A stretch of 64,000 nucleotides of DNA from Callipepla californica brunnescens (lineage: Eukaryota > Chordata > Aves > Galliformes > Odontophoridae), in contig JALIRH010000044.1 of NCBI GenBank assembly GCA_023055505.1, positions 2,108,001 to 2,172,000 of the forward strand, given 5' to 3'. Numbering within the stretch: the first letter of the stretch is position 1; each line of letters opens with the position of its first letter. Both the position numbers and the translations under genes were made by a program. The notes under the pieces were generated by a model. It had not been told where the DNA came from, did not search any database, and was given only the letters and a program-made list of their open reading frames with translations. This document shows positions 30,901-43,500 of the stretch, piece by piece.

Positions 30901-33900
30901 TTTCTCTGTTTCCAATCTGCACAAAATATTATTATCAGTAAATACCTTCAAAAGGTACAGGAGCTTCTACACAGTCACAATTTTAGTTACTGTAGGCATT
31001 CTTCTACAATTACATGAAACACTACGTTCAGAAAAGATGGGTATGGTTAGCAGTCAGTAGAGGTAAACTGTGATCCTGAAAACAGTTTTGCATTTACTAT
31101 AAAAAAAGTGCTCACAGTACCTTTAATTGTCTGTTCCAGATTTTCCAAGTAAAATTTATACTGGCTCACAAGGCCTTCTTCAAATTCTCTCAGTCTCTGA
31201 GTTTCTTTTTTAACCTGTGAACATCACACAAGTAAAATATTACCCGGAAAGCTAAAGACTGAAATTAGCCAGTTAAATTAAATAAAAAAGAACTAAGAAG
31301 TTTTTTTCCTCTAGACAGGCACTACTAGAAATGCATTAAAAACAAATTATTTCTGCTTAGTACTAGATATGCTCTTGTGCTCAGAGCACCTTTCCCAACT
31401 AGGCCTATATCATTTATAGGGACTAAAGTGAAATTTCGATCTAGCTGTTATTTTATAGCCATGACTCTATTAAAAGCACCTAGAAAACTGCTTACAAACA
31501 ATCTCCAGAATCACAGAATAACTTGGGTTGGAAGGGATCACCTCGTCCCAATCCCCCTTCCTTGGGTTGGTATACTACTTTAGTACCCTATTATTCCTCC
31601 ATTACCATCAGCACGTCACCTGCTTACTGAAGGAATTATGCAAGAATTAAGGTTCAAATCAAACACCTTTGCTCCAAAAGTGTCAGTTTCAGAATCTTCC
31701 CTAGGTGCTTGTGTATTTGTGCACTGTTCTAAACCAGAAATTCATGTTAAAACAACAGTATTTTATAAAAAAATACGAATGACTTGGAAAACCGTAGAGA
31801 AACGTGGTACTTCACCTTGGTAGCCTTTTCTGCTTCAGTCAGAGGCCGAATTTTGTACGAAGGAGCAATGTCTTTGAATACTTCCATCAGAGAAACCATG
31901 ACCAACTTTCGAACAATCACAGCAACATTAGGATCCTGTTCCATCAGCATGGCACGCATCTCCTTCAACTTTTTAATCTGATTAACAAAAGAGACTGATG
32001 TAGTCAGCTGAAGATCACCCTCCAAACCAATGTACAAGCACAGTATACAGTTCAGCAAGTCTGTCCCAAGAAATGTGCCCCATTTCTAAACACTTAGAAA
32101 AAAAAAAAAAAGCAAATAACTGAGCTCTACTTAGCATTGTACAAGGAAACAAGAAATGCTGAATAACCCATCAAAATTTTATTTGGGAATGTTAAAAGTA
32201 CTACGCAATTCTAAAATTACCTGGAATTATAGCAAATTACTGGTGTATACTGAATCACTGAGAACTTCTATATACAACCCTGAAATCAGAACTGGAAGAG
32301 GGGTTATCCTTAAGGAACGAGGCAGTTTGGATAGGAAACACCACAGGGAATACTATTCCTGCAGCTATTCAGAGGGCCAAGTTTCTCCTGAACAGAACCA
32401 ACACAGTTACCTGGATCTTCACATGATTCAAATCCTCTGCATCAGTCTATAGCAGCAGTTTCACTCCTTGCAATCCTTGGAGAGTGATGCAACACTGATA
32501 CTTGCCCCTGTTCTACTGATGTATTTTTCTGCTTTTGCTGTTACTTGGTCACTTCAGATCTTTATTTAATGACTTGCTGCACAACACAGGCATACACATA
32601 AGCACATAAAATAAATGCTACCTACATTGTTTTCTGGGTCAGAAAGAATGGCAGATGCTAAGGCAGCAATGTGCACCTTCCTTTCTTGCAGCGTGATTTT
32701 CCTTTGAGCAGCCATTTCCTCAGGGGTGAGAACAGGTGGGGGCTCTTCAGTGAAGTCTAACACACCGTGTAAGAGTTAAAGACAAGAGTCACTGGGGAAG
32801 CCACTAACAAATACTATACTGTAAACAACAGTTCCAGATACTGCACTTCAGATGGGTGATAACCCCACTCAACAATACCATACGCAGTTCCAGAGTAGAA
32901 GCAGTTTAAAGAATGAACCTGCTAGAGCTTGTATTAACTCAGAGCTCAACTCTTCCACTTCAGAATTCGATGGTTGCAAAAAAAAAACCCAAAAACAAAC
33001 CAAAACTCGACAATCTTTTTGAATCTGTAAATATCCTTCCCCAAGCACAGTGACACTAACATGTACATTCAACATATGACCTCAGCTGTACCAAGAAATT
33101 GCAGTGCCCTACACTTTGCAGCATGTTTTTCACCAATATATCCCTTCTTCTTTCAAAAATACAACTGATAGATGAACATTTTCCGTTTCTTAAAGAAAGA
33201 GTGATTCTGAAGCCAGCTGTGGAAATCTGTTCCCCAAGGTCCTAGAATCCCAACATGTAAGAAAGTAAACTTTAACTCACTGCTATGCTTTGGGGGGTAA
33301 CACAGTAATCAATGTCCTAAAAAATTCACTTAAATGACAAACATCCTTAGGGAACAGCAGTGGACTCCTCACATCTGTCAGTGATTTGGAAAAAGAAATA
33401 AACGTGATGCTTTATTACCTTCTGCTTCTTCCATTTCTTCTGTATCTTCTTCTTCATCCTCTGCATCATCAGGAACTGCAAAAACAGTCCAGGGTCAAGC
33501 TTGGAATAAACACCAAGAGATGTTGAAAGAACTCTACACACCTTGGGTACCATTCTGATTCCAAGATCTGTGTCTTACCTGGCTTTTCTATGGTCTGGGG
33601 AATAATGCCACGTTTGTCTTTTATAGGGAGCAGATGGATGAGCTCTTTTTCTGGTTCAGTGTTTGTGCGCCTTGGTATCTTCTCATACCTTTCAATTACA
33701 CTGTCACGTTTTCGCTTCTTGATGTGAACAGGTTCACTGATAAAATACAAGACAAACTAAATCATTGCTTTTGGCCTTGTAAACAACAGAATTTCAACTA
33801 TAGATCTGTGGTGGATTCTGCAAGCCGTATGTTCAGAGACTAGTAGGCTTCAGCAAGGAAGACCACTGCCATAAGTCATTTTACATCACACAGCCACCCT

Positions 33901-35726
33901 ACAAACACACTGTAAGATCAGCACCAGACTGCTTCATTGTCCCTGTGTAGATCAAACCTTCCCTATGTGCTCAAATCCTACTCAACAAGCACAGGATCTC
34001 CAGAGCTGTGACTGACATGAAGAAAATACAGCTGTTATTCATGAGACTGGGTCAATTGGGACATCTGGAAACCACAGATAGCTGTTCCCATTAATGCAGC
34101 AGTAACATACTCAAAGCCCCTCAAAGTAAGACAACAATGAAGAAACCAGATGAAGTTTGTAAGGTAACATCCTTTGGAAATACAATTTCCGTTCTAAAAT
34201 CTTAATAAATTTGGAAAATAATATGTAAAATATAGAGATGCAAAACAGAAACTATTGGGATCTCAGCACACTCTTTCTCACCTAGTGCAGTCTGCTCTCT
34301 TCCTTTACCACTGCATGCGCAGTTGACACAGCTGAGGCTCACTGAAAACTTCACCCTGAGCAGTTCTGCCACAAAGGACTACACCAGGAAGCAAGCATGA
34401 AGGACTGGGACCCTCATGTCAGGTTGTCATTTTATTTCGTTTAAGGAATGCTACTCATCTCACAGACATAAAACTCACAGGAGTAAACACTCCAGAAACA
34501 GTATCGTGAAGGGCAGCAGAGCCTGAGTTAAGAACTGATAGACATCAGTACATTAATACTGAATGTATCGACAGAGAAAGGAAACACTAAATGGGAACTG
34601 AAAAGAAACACCAGACCAAAAGCGACCTTCTGGCAAATGCATTACACTACCTGGAAGTCAACCAAAGCTGAAATACTACAAAAAAGCGGACATCACAAGA
34701 ATACTCACTTAGAAGATATATCTCTGGTTAGAAACGATGCTTTTCGAGCCAAATCTTCCATTAATTTCAAGTCATCTTCATCCATCATGTCCAATGGAAG
34801 CGCTTCATCTTCCTCTTCTTCCTGTTTTTCAGCTATTTCGGAGATAACACACACAAATTAAGCCACTGCACTTGCAAATTAAGACCCAAACTTGCAAACC
34901 TAATGCTGCCTACACCTGAGACACTTCAACTTTTAGCTATCAACCTTCAAGCACACGTTCATGTTATCCCAGAAAATGCCCCCTTTTTTGTGACAGTCAG
35001 TAAGAATTAGAGCAAAGACATCTCCACCACCTCCAGCTGTCAGATCCTGTAGTCAGAACGGCTGCGTTTGCAGTTTTTCATAACTTCCCCTTCTCTCCTT
35101 TACAGAAGAACAGTGATTGTGGGTTCACGGTGAATATTCTCTTCAAGTGGAAATTTTATAACGTAAAACAGCAGAATATTAGCAACAATGCAAAAACCTA
35201 TGCAAAAACAGCCTTGAGCAAACACTTACCAACGTGTTTCTTCTTGTGATCCTCCAGTGGAAAGGGCTTTTTGCAGATAGCATCTCTGACAGCCTGCCTT
35301 AACTTCTTTTGCTCTTTCCGGTACTTTTTGGCAGCACTCTGCTGCTTGTACTGTTTGTTCTTTAGCTTGTTGTCAAGCTTGATTTTACTAGTCCTCAGTA
35401 ACTTGCGAAAGCTTGGGACGCGCTTCGTGTTTTTCCTCTGGGGAGCAAACAGAGAAGCGACACGTTCAAACCCTTGGCCACAGACAGCACACGAGCACTC
35501 CAAGCACTGCCAGCAGCCCGGCTCGGGCCCGCCTGCGCTCCCACACGAGCTGAGTCCGCCCGCAGGAGCCGCGGGAGCTCAGGCGCGGGCCCTCACGCCC
35601 AGAAGGCCGAAACGCCGCGCGGTCGGGATGGAAAGGAACGCAGAAAGCGAGCTCAGAGCCGCGCCCGGCTCTCACGGGGCGGCCCGCAGCCCCGCGCCCA
35701 CAGCCCCGCGCCCTTACCGGCTTCAT
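23062..35726 (-). CDS. NOC3L: NOC3L, nucleolar complex protein 3 homolog, complete coding region
   Basis: Nucleolar protein that acts with NOC2 in pre-60S ribosome assembly and export; the yeast protein also helps load MCM at origins. Twenty-one exons in transcription order: 35718-35726, 35230-35437, 34709-34832, 33579-33736, 33419-33475, 32626-32756, 31816-31977, 31121-31214, 30741-30916, 30424-30552, 29827-29958, 29503-29583, 28574-28674, 28107-28179, 27971-28034, 27804-27875, 27238-27419, 26878-27006, 26184-26281, 24841-24925, 23062-23190. The sum is 2394 nt, 797 residues, against about 800 for human. All junctions are GT-AG and in phase. Order: basic N-terminus, acidic stretch, NOC3 domain, CBF/Mak21 domain, short tail. 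The start ATG has a strong Kozak context (gccgccATGA) inside a CpG island. The exon 17 acceptor is GAG rather than CAG/TAG. Confidence 0.97.
26184..28179 (-). CDS. NOC3L: NOC3L exons 14-19, CBF/Mak21 domain
   Basis: Exons 28107-28179, 27971-28034, 27804-27875, 27238-27419, 26878-27006 and 26184-26281 span about residues 521-726. They read [69 protein letters not shown], then [17 protein letters not shown]. This is the CBF/Mak21 helical repeat shared by NOC1, NOC3 and NOC4, which mediates pairing with NOC2. The frame is intact throughout. Confidence 0.94.
31121..32756 (-). CDS. NOC3L: NOC3L exons 6-8, NOC3 domain
   Basis: Exons 32626-32756, 31816-31977 and 31121-31214 cover about residues 186-314. 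Visible are [32 protein letters not shown] and [18 protein letters not shown], which define the NOC3 family domain. It is involved in pre-ribosome association and, in yeast, contacts with origin and MCM proteins. Closely similar to human across the domain. A CR1 scrap lies in the intron between exons 7 and 8. Confidence 0.95.
31505..31562 (-). mobile_element. Short CR1 3' end fragment
   Basis: Reverse-complement CR1 terminus: 'agaatcacagaataactt' followed by 'gggttggaagggatcacct'. Only about 55 bp of the 3' end survive, inside NOC3L intron 7 and in sense with the gene. Confidence 0.85.
33419..34832 (-). CDS. NOC3L: NOC3L exons 3-5, acidic and conserved spacer
   Basis: Exon 34709-34832 has an acidic run then [12 protein letters not shown]. 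Exon 33579-33736 encodes [19 protein letters not shown] and [18 protein letters not shown], closely matching human NOC3L. Exon 33419-33475 is only 57 nt and almost entirely Asp/Glu. The acidic stretches are common in nucleolar assembly factors that shield basic rRNA-binding proteins. Confidence 0.94.
35230..35726 (-). CDS. NOC3L: NOC3L exons 1-2, basic N-terminus
   Basis: Exon 1 contributes only three codons (M K P, 35718-35726) before a gtaagg donor. Exon 2 (35230-35437) encodes a strongly basic segment ([14 protein letters not shown], then [12 protein letters not shown] and [14 protein letters not shown]) typical of nucleolar targeting and RNA contact in NOC3 proteins. Exon 2 leaves phase 1. 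The three-codon first exon means the start lies just downstream of the promoter. Confidence 0.95.
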
Positions 35727-35920
35727 GGCGGCGGCCCCACGCGCGCTGCTCGTGCGGCGGAAGCGCCGTCCCGGGGCGGTGTCGACGCCTCCCTCCCGCG
35801 CCGCCCACAGCGCCCCCTGGCGGCCCGGCTGAACAGATGCGGCGGCAACAGCCGCGCCGCGCCCTGAGCGCGCACAGCGACACAGGCAGGGCGCGGGGAG
35901 CTGGGCCTTCCAACGCAATA
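35460..35920 (-). promoter_or_regulatory. NOC3L: CpG island promoter of NOC3L
   Basis: Strongly GC-rich and CpG-dense block in otherwise AT-rich sequence, covering NOC3L exon 1, the start of intron 1 and the upstream flank. No TATA box is visible. An ETS-like GGCGGAAGC lies at about 35757-35765. A YY1-like ATGGCGGC overlaps the start codon on the plus strand. These fit a TATA-less housekeeping promoter. The exact start of transcription is not visible. Confidence 0.85.
35807..35825 (-). promoter_or_regulatory. CTCF-like binding motif
   Basis: On the minus strand this reads GGCCGCCAGGGGGCGCTGT, very close to the vertebrate CTCF core (CCACCAGGGGGCGCT). It lies about 80 bp upstream of the NOC3L start codon and about 130 bp beyond the TBC1D12 poly(A) signal. 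Motif match only; occupancy is inferred. Confidence 0.6.
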
Positions 35921-35939
35921 CACCCCGGAAACAGGAGAG

Positions 35940-37558
35940 CGCATTTCTGCTGTCAGTTTTATTTACACAGGAATTGTTACTAGTGGTCTTCAAGGAAGGC
36001 TTCGTCCTTCTATTTACAGTTATATACAGATTTATACTTGAAAAGTAAGAAAACTGTACAAGATAACGCAAAAATATAAGACAAATCGGGTCCAATTAAA
36101 GTAGTGAATACATAAGTTAAGAAAAAATCTGACATTTATATTTCAAATTGTAATGTTATGAGTAGTATATATGTAGTTTTAAACCAGATAGCAATGCAAT
36201 TACACCACACTAAATCTTCACCCCAGTTATGCAGACTCTGCTTCGAACACCAGACAACCGAGAGCCTCCCGCACTTAAAAATACATCGTCATGGTAATTT
36301 GGACTTTATTTCCACAGAGGGACCAGTTACAAAAACCCACATGTAAGGAATTTATTTACAGTAAATATTAGCAAAAAAATGGACCAAGGAGTGCAAGTGC
36401 TCCTCACCTGCAGTGCTATCCATTTTAATTTCGAACCCCCATGATCATGAAGTTGTTGTACAGTATCTTTGAGAATAGGAAGCGTTGAAAACAGCCACTG
36501 TGACACACAGCATGACCTCATTTCTTACAGCTAAATGATGTTACAGAATTAAGAACCGCTAAACCACACGCTTTTCAGCTTTCAGTATTGCACACTAATA
36601 AGAGAGCTTCAAGAGCGTTACTCTGAAGTGTCTGCATGACTCTCGAGTGTTAAAAAACCCACACGAGTTCTGCAGATAGCTTTGTCGGTTTGTAGTGTTT
36701 ACCATTGCATACTAGTGTATGTTAGCTAACAACGGCTCAACAAAATAAAACTTCTGGCGGCAAAACCCTTTCACAGAATACCCACCCCATTTTTAAGAAG
36801 CTGCACAACCAGTACACCAAAACAAATGCTTAACACCACTTTGAAAGCCCTGCATCTGAAAATAATAGCCCTGCTCTCACCACTGTTTAGAGTTCATGTG
36901 ATTTTTGCTCTAACAGGTTTGGGCACAATACTTCTACAGTTCCTGAGTTAATTACATTTGCCCAGACTGAAGAATGAAGCTGCAACTTAAAAAAAAAAAC
37001 AACAAAAAAAGTAAATAAGACAATACCCCTTCCCAAAATTGTAACCATCTTGCACATAAACATACCAAACAACCTTATTTGGTCCTCAATACTTTTAAAT
37101 GGTTCATTTTGGAGGTAATATTTGTACCAAAGCATTTGGTTTGGATAGCAGTTTTGGAGCCTTTCGGAGTCAGCATTTCCCTCATCCCCAAAAAAGTGCC
37201 TTTGTGGTATTTGTAAAAAAAAGTTATGCCTCAAAATTTGTTTTTAAAGTACCAACAGAAGTTACTAGAAATGTTTATTGCATTGAGCTGATTCTTTTAG
37301 AGTATTAAATATGAACTCCCCTACTTCTCAGTTTCATAGGTTTTAGTACTCTGTGTGAAAACAAATCTTCCCATCAAAAAAGCTAATACTGGCAAAAGGG
37401 CGAAGATTTCATCAGTTCATTACTCCACTGAGAGCTGAATCACTTTTCTCTCACTTTTCACACTTTTCTATAGTGATTTTCCACGTAGAAGTGATGTGAG
37501 AAGTCCTTTGTCATCAAGTGGTTTTCCGTATTTTCAACTGACCTCAACATTACAATGA
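35940..37558 (-). other. TBC1D12: TBC1D12 3' UTR
   Basis: AT-rich non-coding sequence from the TBC1D12 stop codon to the AATAAA near 35960, with no splice-consistent exon. Internal AATAAA copies on the minus strand (for example near 36305 and 36352) could give shorter forms. The extent is inferred from signals. Confidence 0.6.
35958..35963 (-). terminator. TBC1D12: TBC1D12 polyadenylation signal
   Basis: TTTATT on plus gives AATAAA on minus. About 25-45 nt downstream on the minus strand lies a G/U-rich stretch (TGTTTCCGGGGTGTATTG), the usual downstream element. It would end a 3' UTR of about 1.6 kb close to 35940. Sequence composition changes abruptly here from AT-rich UTR to CpG island. Confidence 0.7.
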
Positions 37559-40500
37559 TTAGCTTTTCAGTGCTGGGCTGTGGTTCTTGTCCCCTTCTTT
37601 GTTGTCCTTCATAAGTGAGGCGAACACCTGGAAACACAGATTTAATAAATATAGAAAAGCTAGTCCTACAAAATTTAACCACAACAATATTAGCATGGAA
37701 ATAGGTTTCTAAAATGAGACACTAGAAGAGTCAATTTCCTCTAAATACTTTTAAAATCTAAAACGCTTTTTACTCCGTCTTAGGAAAAACTCATTAAAAA
37801 TGATTAGGAAAAACTTCTCATAGATATGGGAAGCTGCAATGAGGTCAACAATTCCCAAGTCCTCTTTTGCTTTCTAGCTATTCCTTGCATCTGAGCTGGC
37901 ATTAGGAGCTGAGCCAAGAACACAAGCCAGGTTTTCTGCCAAACCTGACTACCTCACCCTTTTACTTAGCTGTAGGTTTCAGCAGCAGCAGTTCCGCTCA
38001 TTTGTAATACAGGTATTTTGCATCAGAACTAGGAGGAATTCCCATACAGGGAACAGAAGGTGGAGAATTATTTTAAAGGCCCCACTACAAAGATGTATAA
38101 AGAGCTTTTTTCTTCCCTTTTTGTTCAGTTGGGTATTAGTACAATTCACTTTAGGCTATATTTGAGTCAGTTTCACATACAGTTTGGTTTACATGTTCAT
38201 CTTTCTCTGGCATACCATTTTGTACTAAAAGCTACAGATTCTTTAACAACTATTTACTTGCTCCCCAAATTAATATTCAGTGCTGAATTTGTTTTCCAAG
38301 AGGAGGAAAAGAAGTAATCATCTCAATTGCAAAAATTGAGATTCTCCTTGAATACACAACCAAGATGCATCTCCAATCAGAGGAAAGTCTAAAAACAAAA
38401 TGTCACATGAACAGCATTACCTATTGCCTAGAAGTCAGATGAGTAGCATAGTCACTCAAATAAGTTTATGTGCTGGCATGAGCGTGTTTTCATTTGTATA
38501 TACATCAAACTCACCTGTGCCCATTTTTTGTTACTATTCTGCATCTGAATAGCTGCAATACAACTAAAAAGTTTCTCTGATGTAATATCTTCTGGAAGTT
38601 TTGTTAGAAACTGTGCTATATGAATAAAGTCCATCTGTAGGAGAATATCTTCATATAACCGAAGGATTCCTAACCCTGTCCTAAACAAAAATTCTTCCCC
38701 ATCTCTACAGAAAACATCCCAGACACGACAGGCCAGATCAAGTGGCAATGACTTGCTGTAGAGTGTAAAAATCCTGCAATTGATAAAAAAAAAAAAAGGC
38801 AGTGTTATAACAGTCCATTTCAGAAACATTAAAGTACAACCTCCTTTAAGTCTCAGTTAAATTAGCTATGAGAGCAGGCACTTCAAGCATTCGTATTTGT
38901 ACCGTACACACAGAAAAGTTTCCATGTTTTCCAAGTCAGAACTGCAATTCCAAAACCAATCTCCTTCCATGCTACAGGAAGCCCTCTATTTGAAAGCCAC
39001 CTCCTTTAGGAAGCTATAGCTAGAGGAGTAACAAACATCTTTACACTCAGCCAGGTGTCATAGATAAATATGAACTTAAGCCACAAAGTTCAAGAGTGTA
39101 GAACTTAAAACCTTCCCATTATTAAGACCATGCAGTCTAACAGCTCTGTTCATCATTCAATTTTAAACTAAATCTGAAGTTATAAATACTTCAGTAGAAT
39201 GCTACATCCCACAGCTACAAATATCGTTACTGAATTTTCAGTGCAATATATTTAGAATTCATAATCATGTTAAAAATCACTAAAATCTAAAGATAGTGTT
39301 TTGCTATTAAAAGACAAAGTTCAGTTGTGTTTATTATTAAGAAGCCTATTTTAAGAAAGCGTTCATAATATATGGGCAGAGCATCCAGTCTGCTCTAGGC
39401 AGCATATTGTAGAACCTCACTCAAATTCGTAGTGGTTCCTTTGACACAAAGCACAGTCTTCTGTTTGGCCATTATTTCTAGTGGGAAGTGGTTCAGGAAC
39501 CATGGAACACTCCTTATCAACAGCTATCACAACTGCCTCTACTCGCCCTTCATGAGCAGTGCTCTCACTGTCTCAAGGCCACCTTTGGAACACATGCAGG
39601 AATAACAGTTTTCATTTCTCACAGATAATCTGAAGCAGACTATTCTGGGACTTAGTACAACAGCACTACTTGCACAACATACTTATCTGTCTAAACTCTG
39701 GGCTGCACCACTCTCCTGGCTCAGTGCTGTTATTGTATTGTCTGAGCTCCTGCTAAGACTTCCCACTTACTGCAAAGCTGCATCTTACAGCAGATTACAG
39801 CAGAAGTTCTTCATTCCCAAGTACTTGGATGACATCCCATTTTTATATTTTTTAATTCTAATTCAATTAACGCTATTTGAAAATTCTAACCCATATAATA
39901 ATGATATGTGAACAGACATTTTACAGACACTTTGGAAGAGACATTCAATATTTGGCAGCACTACACATGCTTGAAAGATGCCTGCGTTACTGGCTTCCAT
40001 TACAGAAAAAATTGTTCGGTACTTTCGAATATTCAAAATGCTCATTGTACCTCCAAGTTTACCCTTTCCTGTACTACGTGCTGTATCTCATCCTCTACTT
40101 TCAAGACTATTCCTATACCCTTACTTTCCTCAGCAGCTGATTTTGTTTATTTTATCAAGCCACTTACAATCAGCCATAGACAAGTACAATATAGTAGCCT
40201 CCTCTCCCCTACTTATGTTATGCACAACTGACTCGCATCCAACAGGTGACTAAAAGCCCAAACTATCACAAATATAAAGTGTTCCAGCACTTTAACATAA
40301 GGTTTGCTATGTTCTCTGAACTCACCAGTCTATCAAATATATGTCTGGAGTGAGACTGTATGATTTGAAATGAAGAAACAATTTGGGAAGATTTTCTTCA
40401 AAGAATACTTCAAAGGCTGCAAAGTATTTCAGCATCTGCAGAAATAGTGAAGCACTTCATAAGCCATCATTAAAAGAAAGCTGGGCAATGAAATAAATCC

Positions 40501-43500
40501 CACCAAGACTTGAGGATCTTGATACAGCACAACATGACTCCCCAGGATAAGGAAAACAATTAAGTGTTTCTAGAGGAAAAGTCAAAACAGGAGAACATGT
40601 TCTATGGATTAGTATGTGGTATTCTTAATTTTGTAGCCACAGGTTAGAGTTCTCCGTTAAGAGGACAATAGGAAGTCATCAATAAGTCAAATATCCTTCA
40701 AGTCAAAAGAATGCTAAGGTTCAAAACCAGAAAACTATGTGCATACCATGCTGTGATCCACACGGAAAAAGGCCAGCTGGCATGGCTTGTTTAGAAGGTT
40801 AGCAAAGGCAATGAAAGCATCTGCCTCTTCCAGATTGAGAATGAGCACAGCAGCAATGAAGGACATCCCTTGTACCTTCAAGTGGGGAAAGCATCAGGCA
40901 AACAGAGGTGAGTAAGCTCAGTACACCTCTGGAAATGCAAACATTTTACAGCCTGCAGTACATCAAACACAGTTACATATAATTTCCAGGTAAACAAATG
41001 CAACATGTGTAAATAATTTCTATACATGCAGCTAATTAGATTTTAACACAAATGTTTCTTCAGATGCAGGTTTTAGGTGCATGATAGAAGTTCCTCAGGA
41101 CTTGTAATCATGAAGCTTCCCAGAACCTGGAATGCAAGAAAATGAAAACCACACAGGCTGGAAATGAGACACAACTCGGCTTTAAATTCATTGTTAAGCT
41201 GCGAGAAAAGCAGACATGAGGAAAAATCTTACAGATTAGACACTTTAGACCCAGGCAGATACGCTGGAATTGAGGCAAAATGCTGTTTTAGAACAGTCGA
41301 TATGTATCTTCCCTATCGCCAAATAGTATTTGTTCACATACATAAAATTACTTTCAAGTGGTTAGCTGTAATAGTTTCTACATTTTTGTGATTACTTTAT
41401 TTAAAAAAAAAACAACAAAACACTTCAGTCTGCAATAAGTGGAGACTATCATTCATGTAGTTAAGTGATAATCTGAATATTCATTATACTAAAAATAATT
41501 TCAGCTGCAATTAAGATAACTCTGCTGTTTCTAAGCATTTATGCTGCCTGCTCCTCATTTTAAAAATGCACTTGATATTTTAACTATCTAGGGAAGAAAG
41601 TACCGATATGCATCAGAAACAGTCCAGTAGCTTTCCATTTTTCTGTGATATGGATGGGTGCAGAGATAAGACTAAACTTACTGTCATATTAACATCGAGA
41701 AAGTGTGATCAGAAATATTCAGACTAGCTGCAGTTGTATTATCTTTTCCTAGGAAGAAGGCGAAGACCCATCCATGAAAAATTAATTCTTTGCCCTTTAA
41801 AACTCCACCCTGGAACAAGCGGTCTCAGAATCTGCAGAGTCTGTAATCTCAATTAAAGATTATGGTCTCCAAAAATGATTTCACAGCTGACAGGATTAAA
41901 AATATTTAAGCATGAAAAGCCAACTAGATATTGATGCAGAGTAGTAAGCATATCTGACAGAAAGGAAAACACACCCTGGGTTAAATAATGTGTTGTTGCA
42001 TGGATCAGTCTTAAGTTTTTCGGCTCAAAAGCAATTACAACTTGTGAAAAGCATTCCTAGGATCCCTCCAAGGCAAAAAGTAAGAATAGCATTTGTTATT
42101 TAGCTGCCTTCATACGCTGATGCAGTTCAGATTTTTATTTTTATTTTTATTATTAATATTTTGTACATTGAGTTTTCGCTGCAATCTTACCCTCATTAAA
42201 CTCAGATGGAGCAGTTAGTTTTTGATAGGAAAACCAATATGGATTTGCTGGATTTTAAAGATATGACCTACTAAATCATAGGGCATTGCTATGGAAATAG
42301 CAGCAGTGGGAACAACACTGGGATAGACCAGACAGAGTGCTTCCTGGAAGGCTGCTGGCAGGTTTTTTTTTTGTAGATACTCTGTGAACACATCAGTTTA
42401 AAAACAGTTCCTTGTGCAAATCAAACAGTATTCTCATCTGTAACATCAATACACTAATACTGTTTCACTAACCCCTAAAAATTACAATCACCATAACTAC
42501 TACCAAATGAGTAAGTGCTAAGATTTAAGTTGTTTTGAGGTTCTAGTAGCATAAAGTTTAGAGAATCTACTTATCTAATAGGCAAATACTTTAAGCACAT
42601 CTGTTAAGCTATAAACATTTCAGAATACTTACATATCCCACATCCGGTCTATAACATGTATACGCTCCTAAAACACTATGCAGGAGATCATGATAGGGAC
42701 CACCCTAATTGGGCAGGAGAGAAGGGAAAAGAATCTTTTCAAAACCAGTTTGTAAATATAGGTAGGCATCCAGCCAGTATAGAAAGACAGTGAGTCTGTG
42801 ATTTACTGCTTTGTTAACGTGCAGAACAACATCAGTTTTTACTCTACACATTACATTATATGGTTTTTGAGACGCTAAGGGAAAAGTAGAGAACTAATCA
42901 TTCATTACATACATAACTGAAAATGAGGATATCTGAGGTTGACTTTTCCCTTTGAGACTTTGGATATTTTAATTCTTGGTAACACAAGTTACTACGATAC
43001 AACAATGCAAATTCTTTTATACATATGTGCATGCATATCTGTTTAAAAATTATAAAACCTGAAAACGTGCACTAAAATGCATCTGGATTTCTGTAGAAGC
43101 CACGAGAACATTCCCAGTTTGGTAAATAGGTAATTTCATTAAACAGCAATAGGAACTGCATGCAGTTTTTTCCAGGAGAAAAAGCCTCATTAGTTCTTTA
43201 CTTACAAGCACTTACAAAACCACTTCAACACAGTAAGCATCCTAATTCAATCTAATCAGAAAAGGCATCACTCTTTGCTGTTATATATAGAAAAGGACCA
43301 AGTAACTTTACTTTTGAGAACTTCCAAAAACTTTTCCATGCTTGCTAGCTAGTTTACTCTTCTTGTTTAACTACTCAGATATTTAAAGTTACAGCTGAAG
43401 TTACACAACCCTCACCTTCTGGAAAATATACAGGGATGGAAATGTGCGTGATATATCCAACTTAATCAGCTCCAGGCTGGCCTCACGATCAGCAACAGAT

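Noticed and set aside
35271..36095. Long open frames on both strands (about 170-210 codons) over the NOC3L promoter
   Set aside because: They arise because GC-rich CpG-island sequence has few stops. They have low-complexity Arg/Ala/Pro composition, cross the NOC3L exon 1-intron 1 border and the TBC1D12 3' end, and match nothing I recognise.
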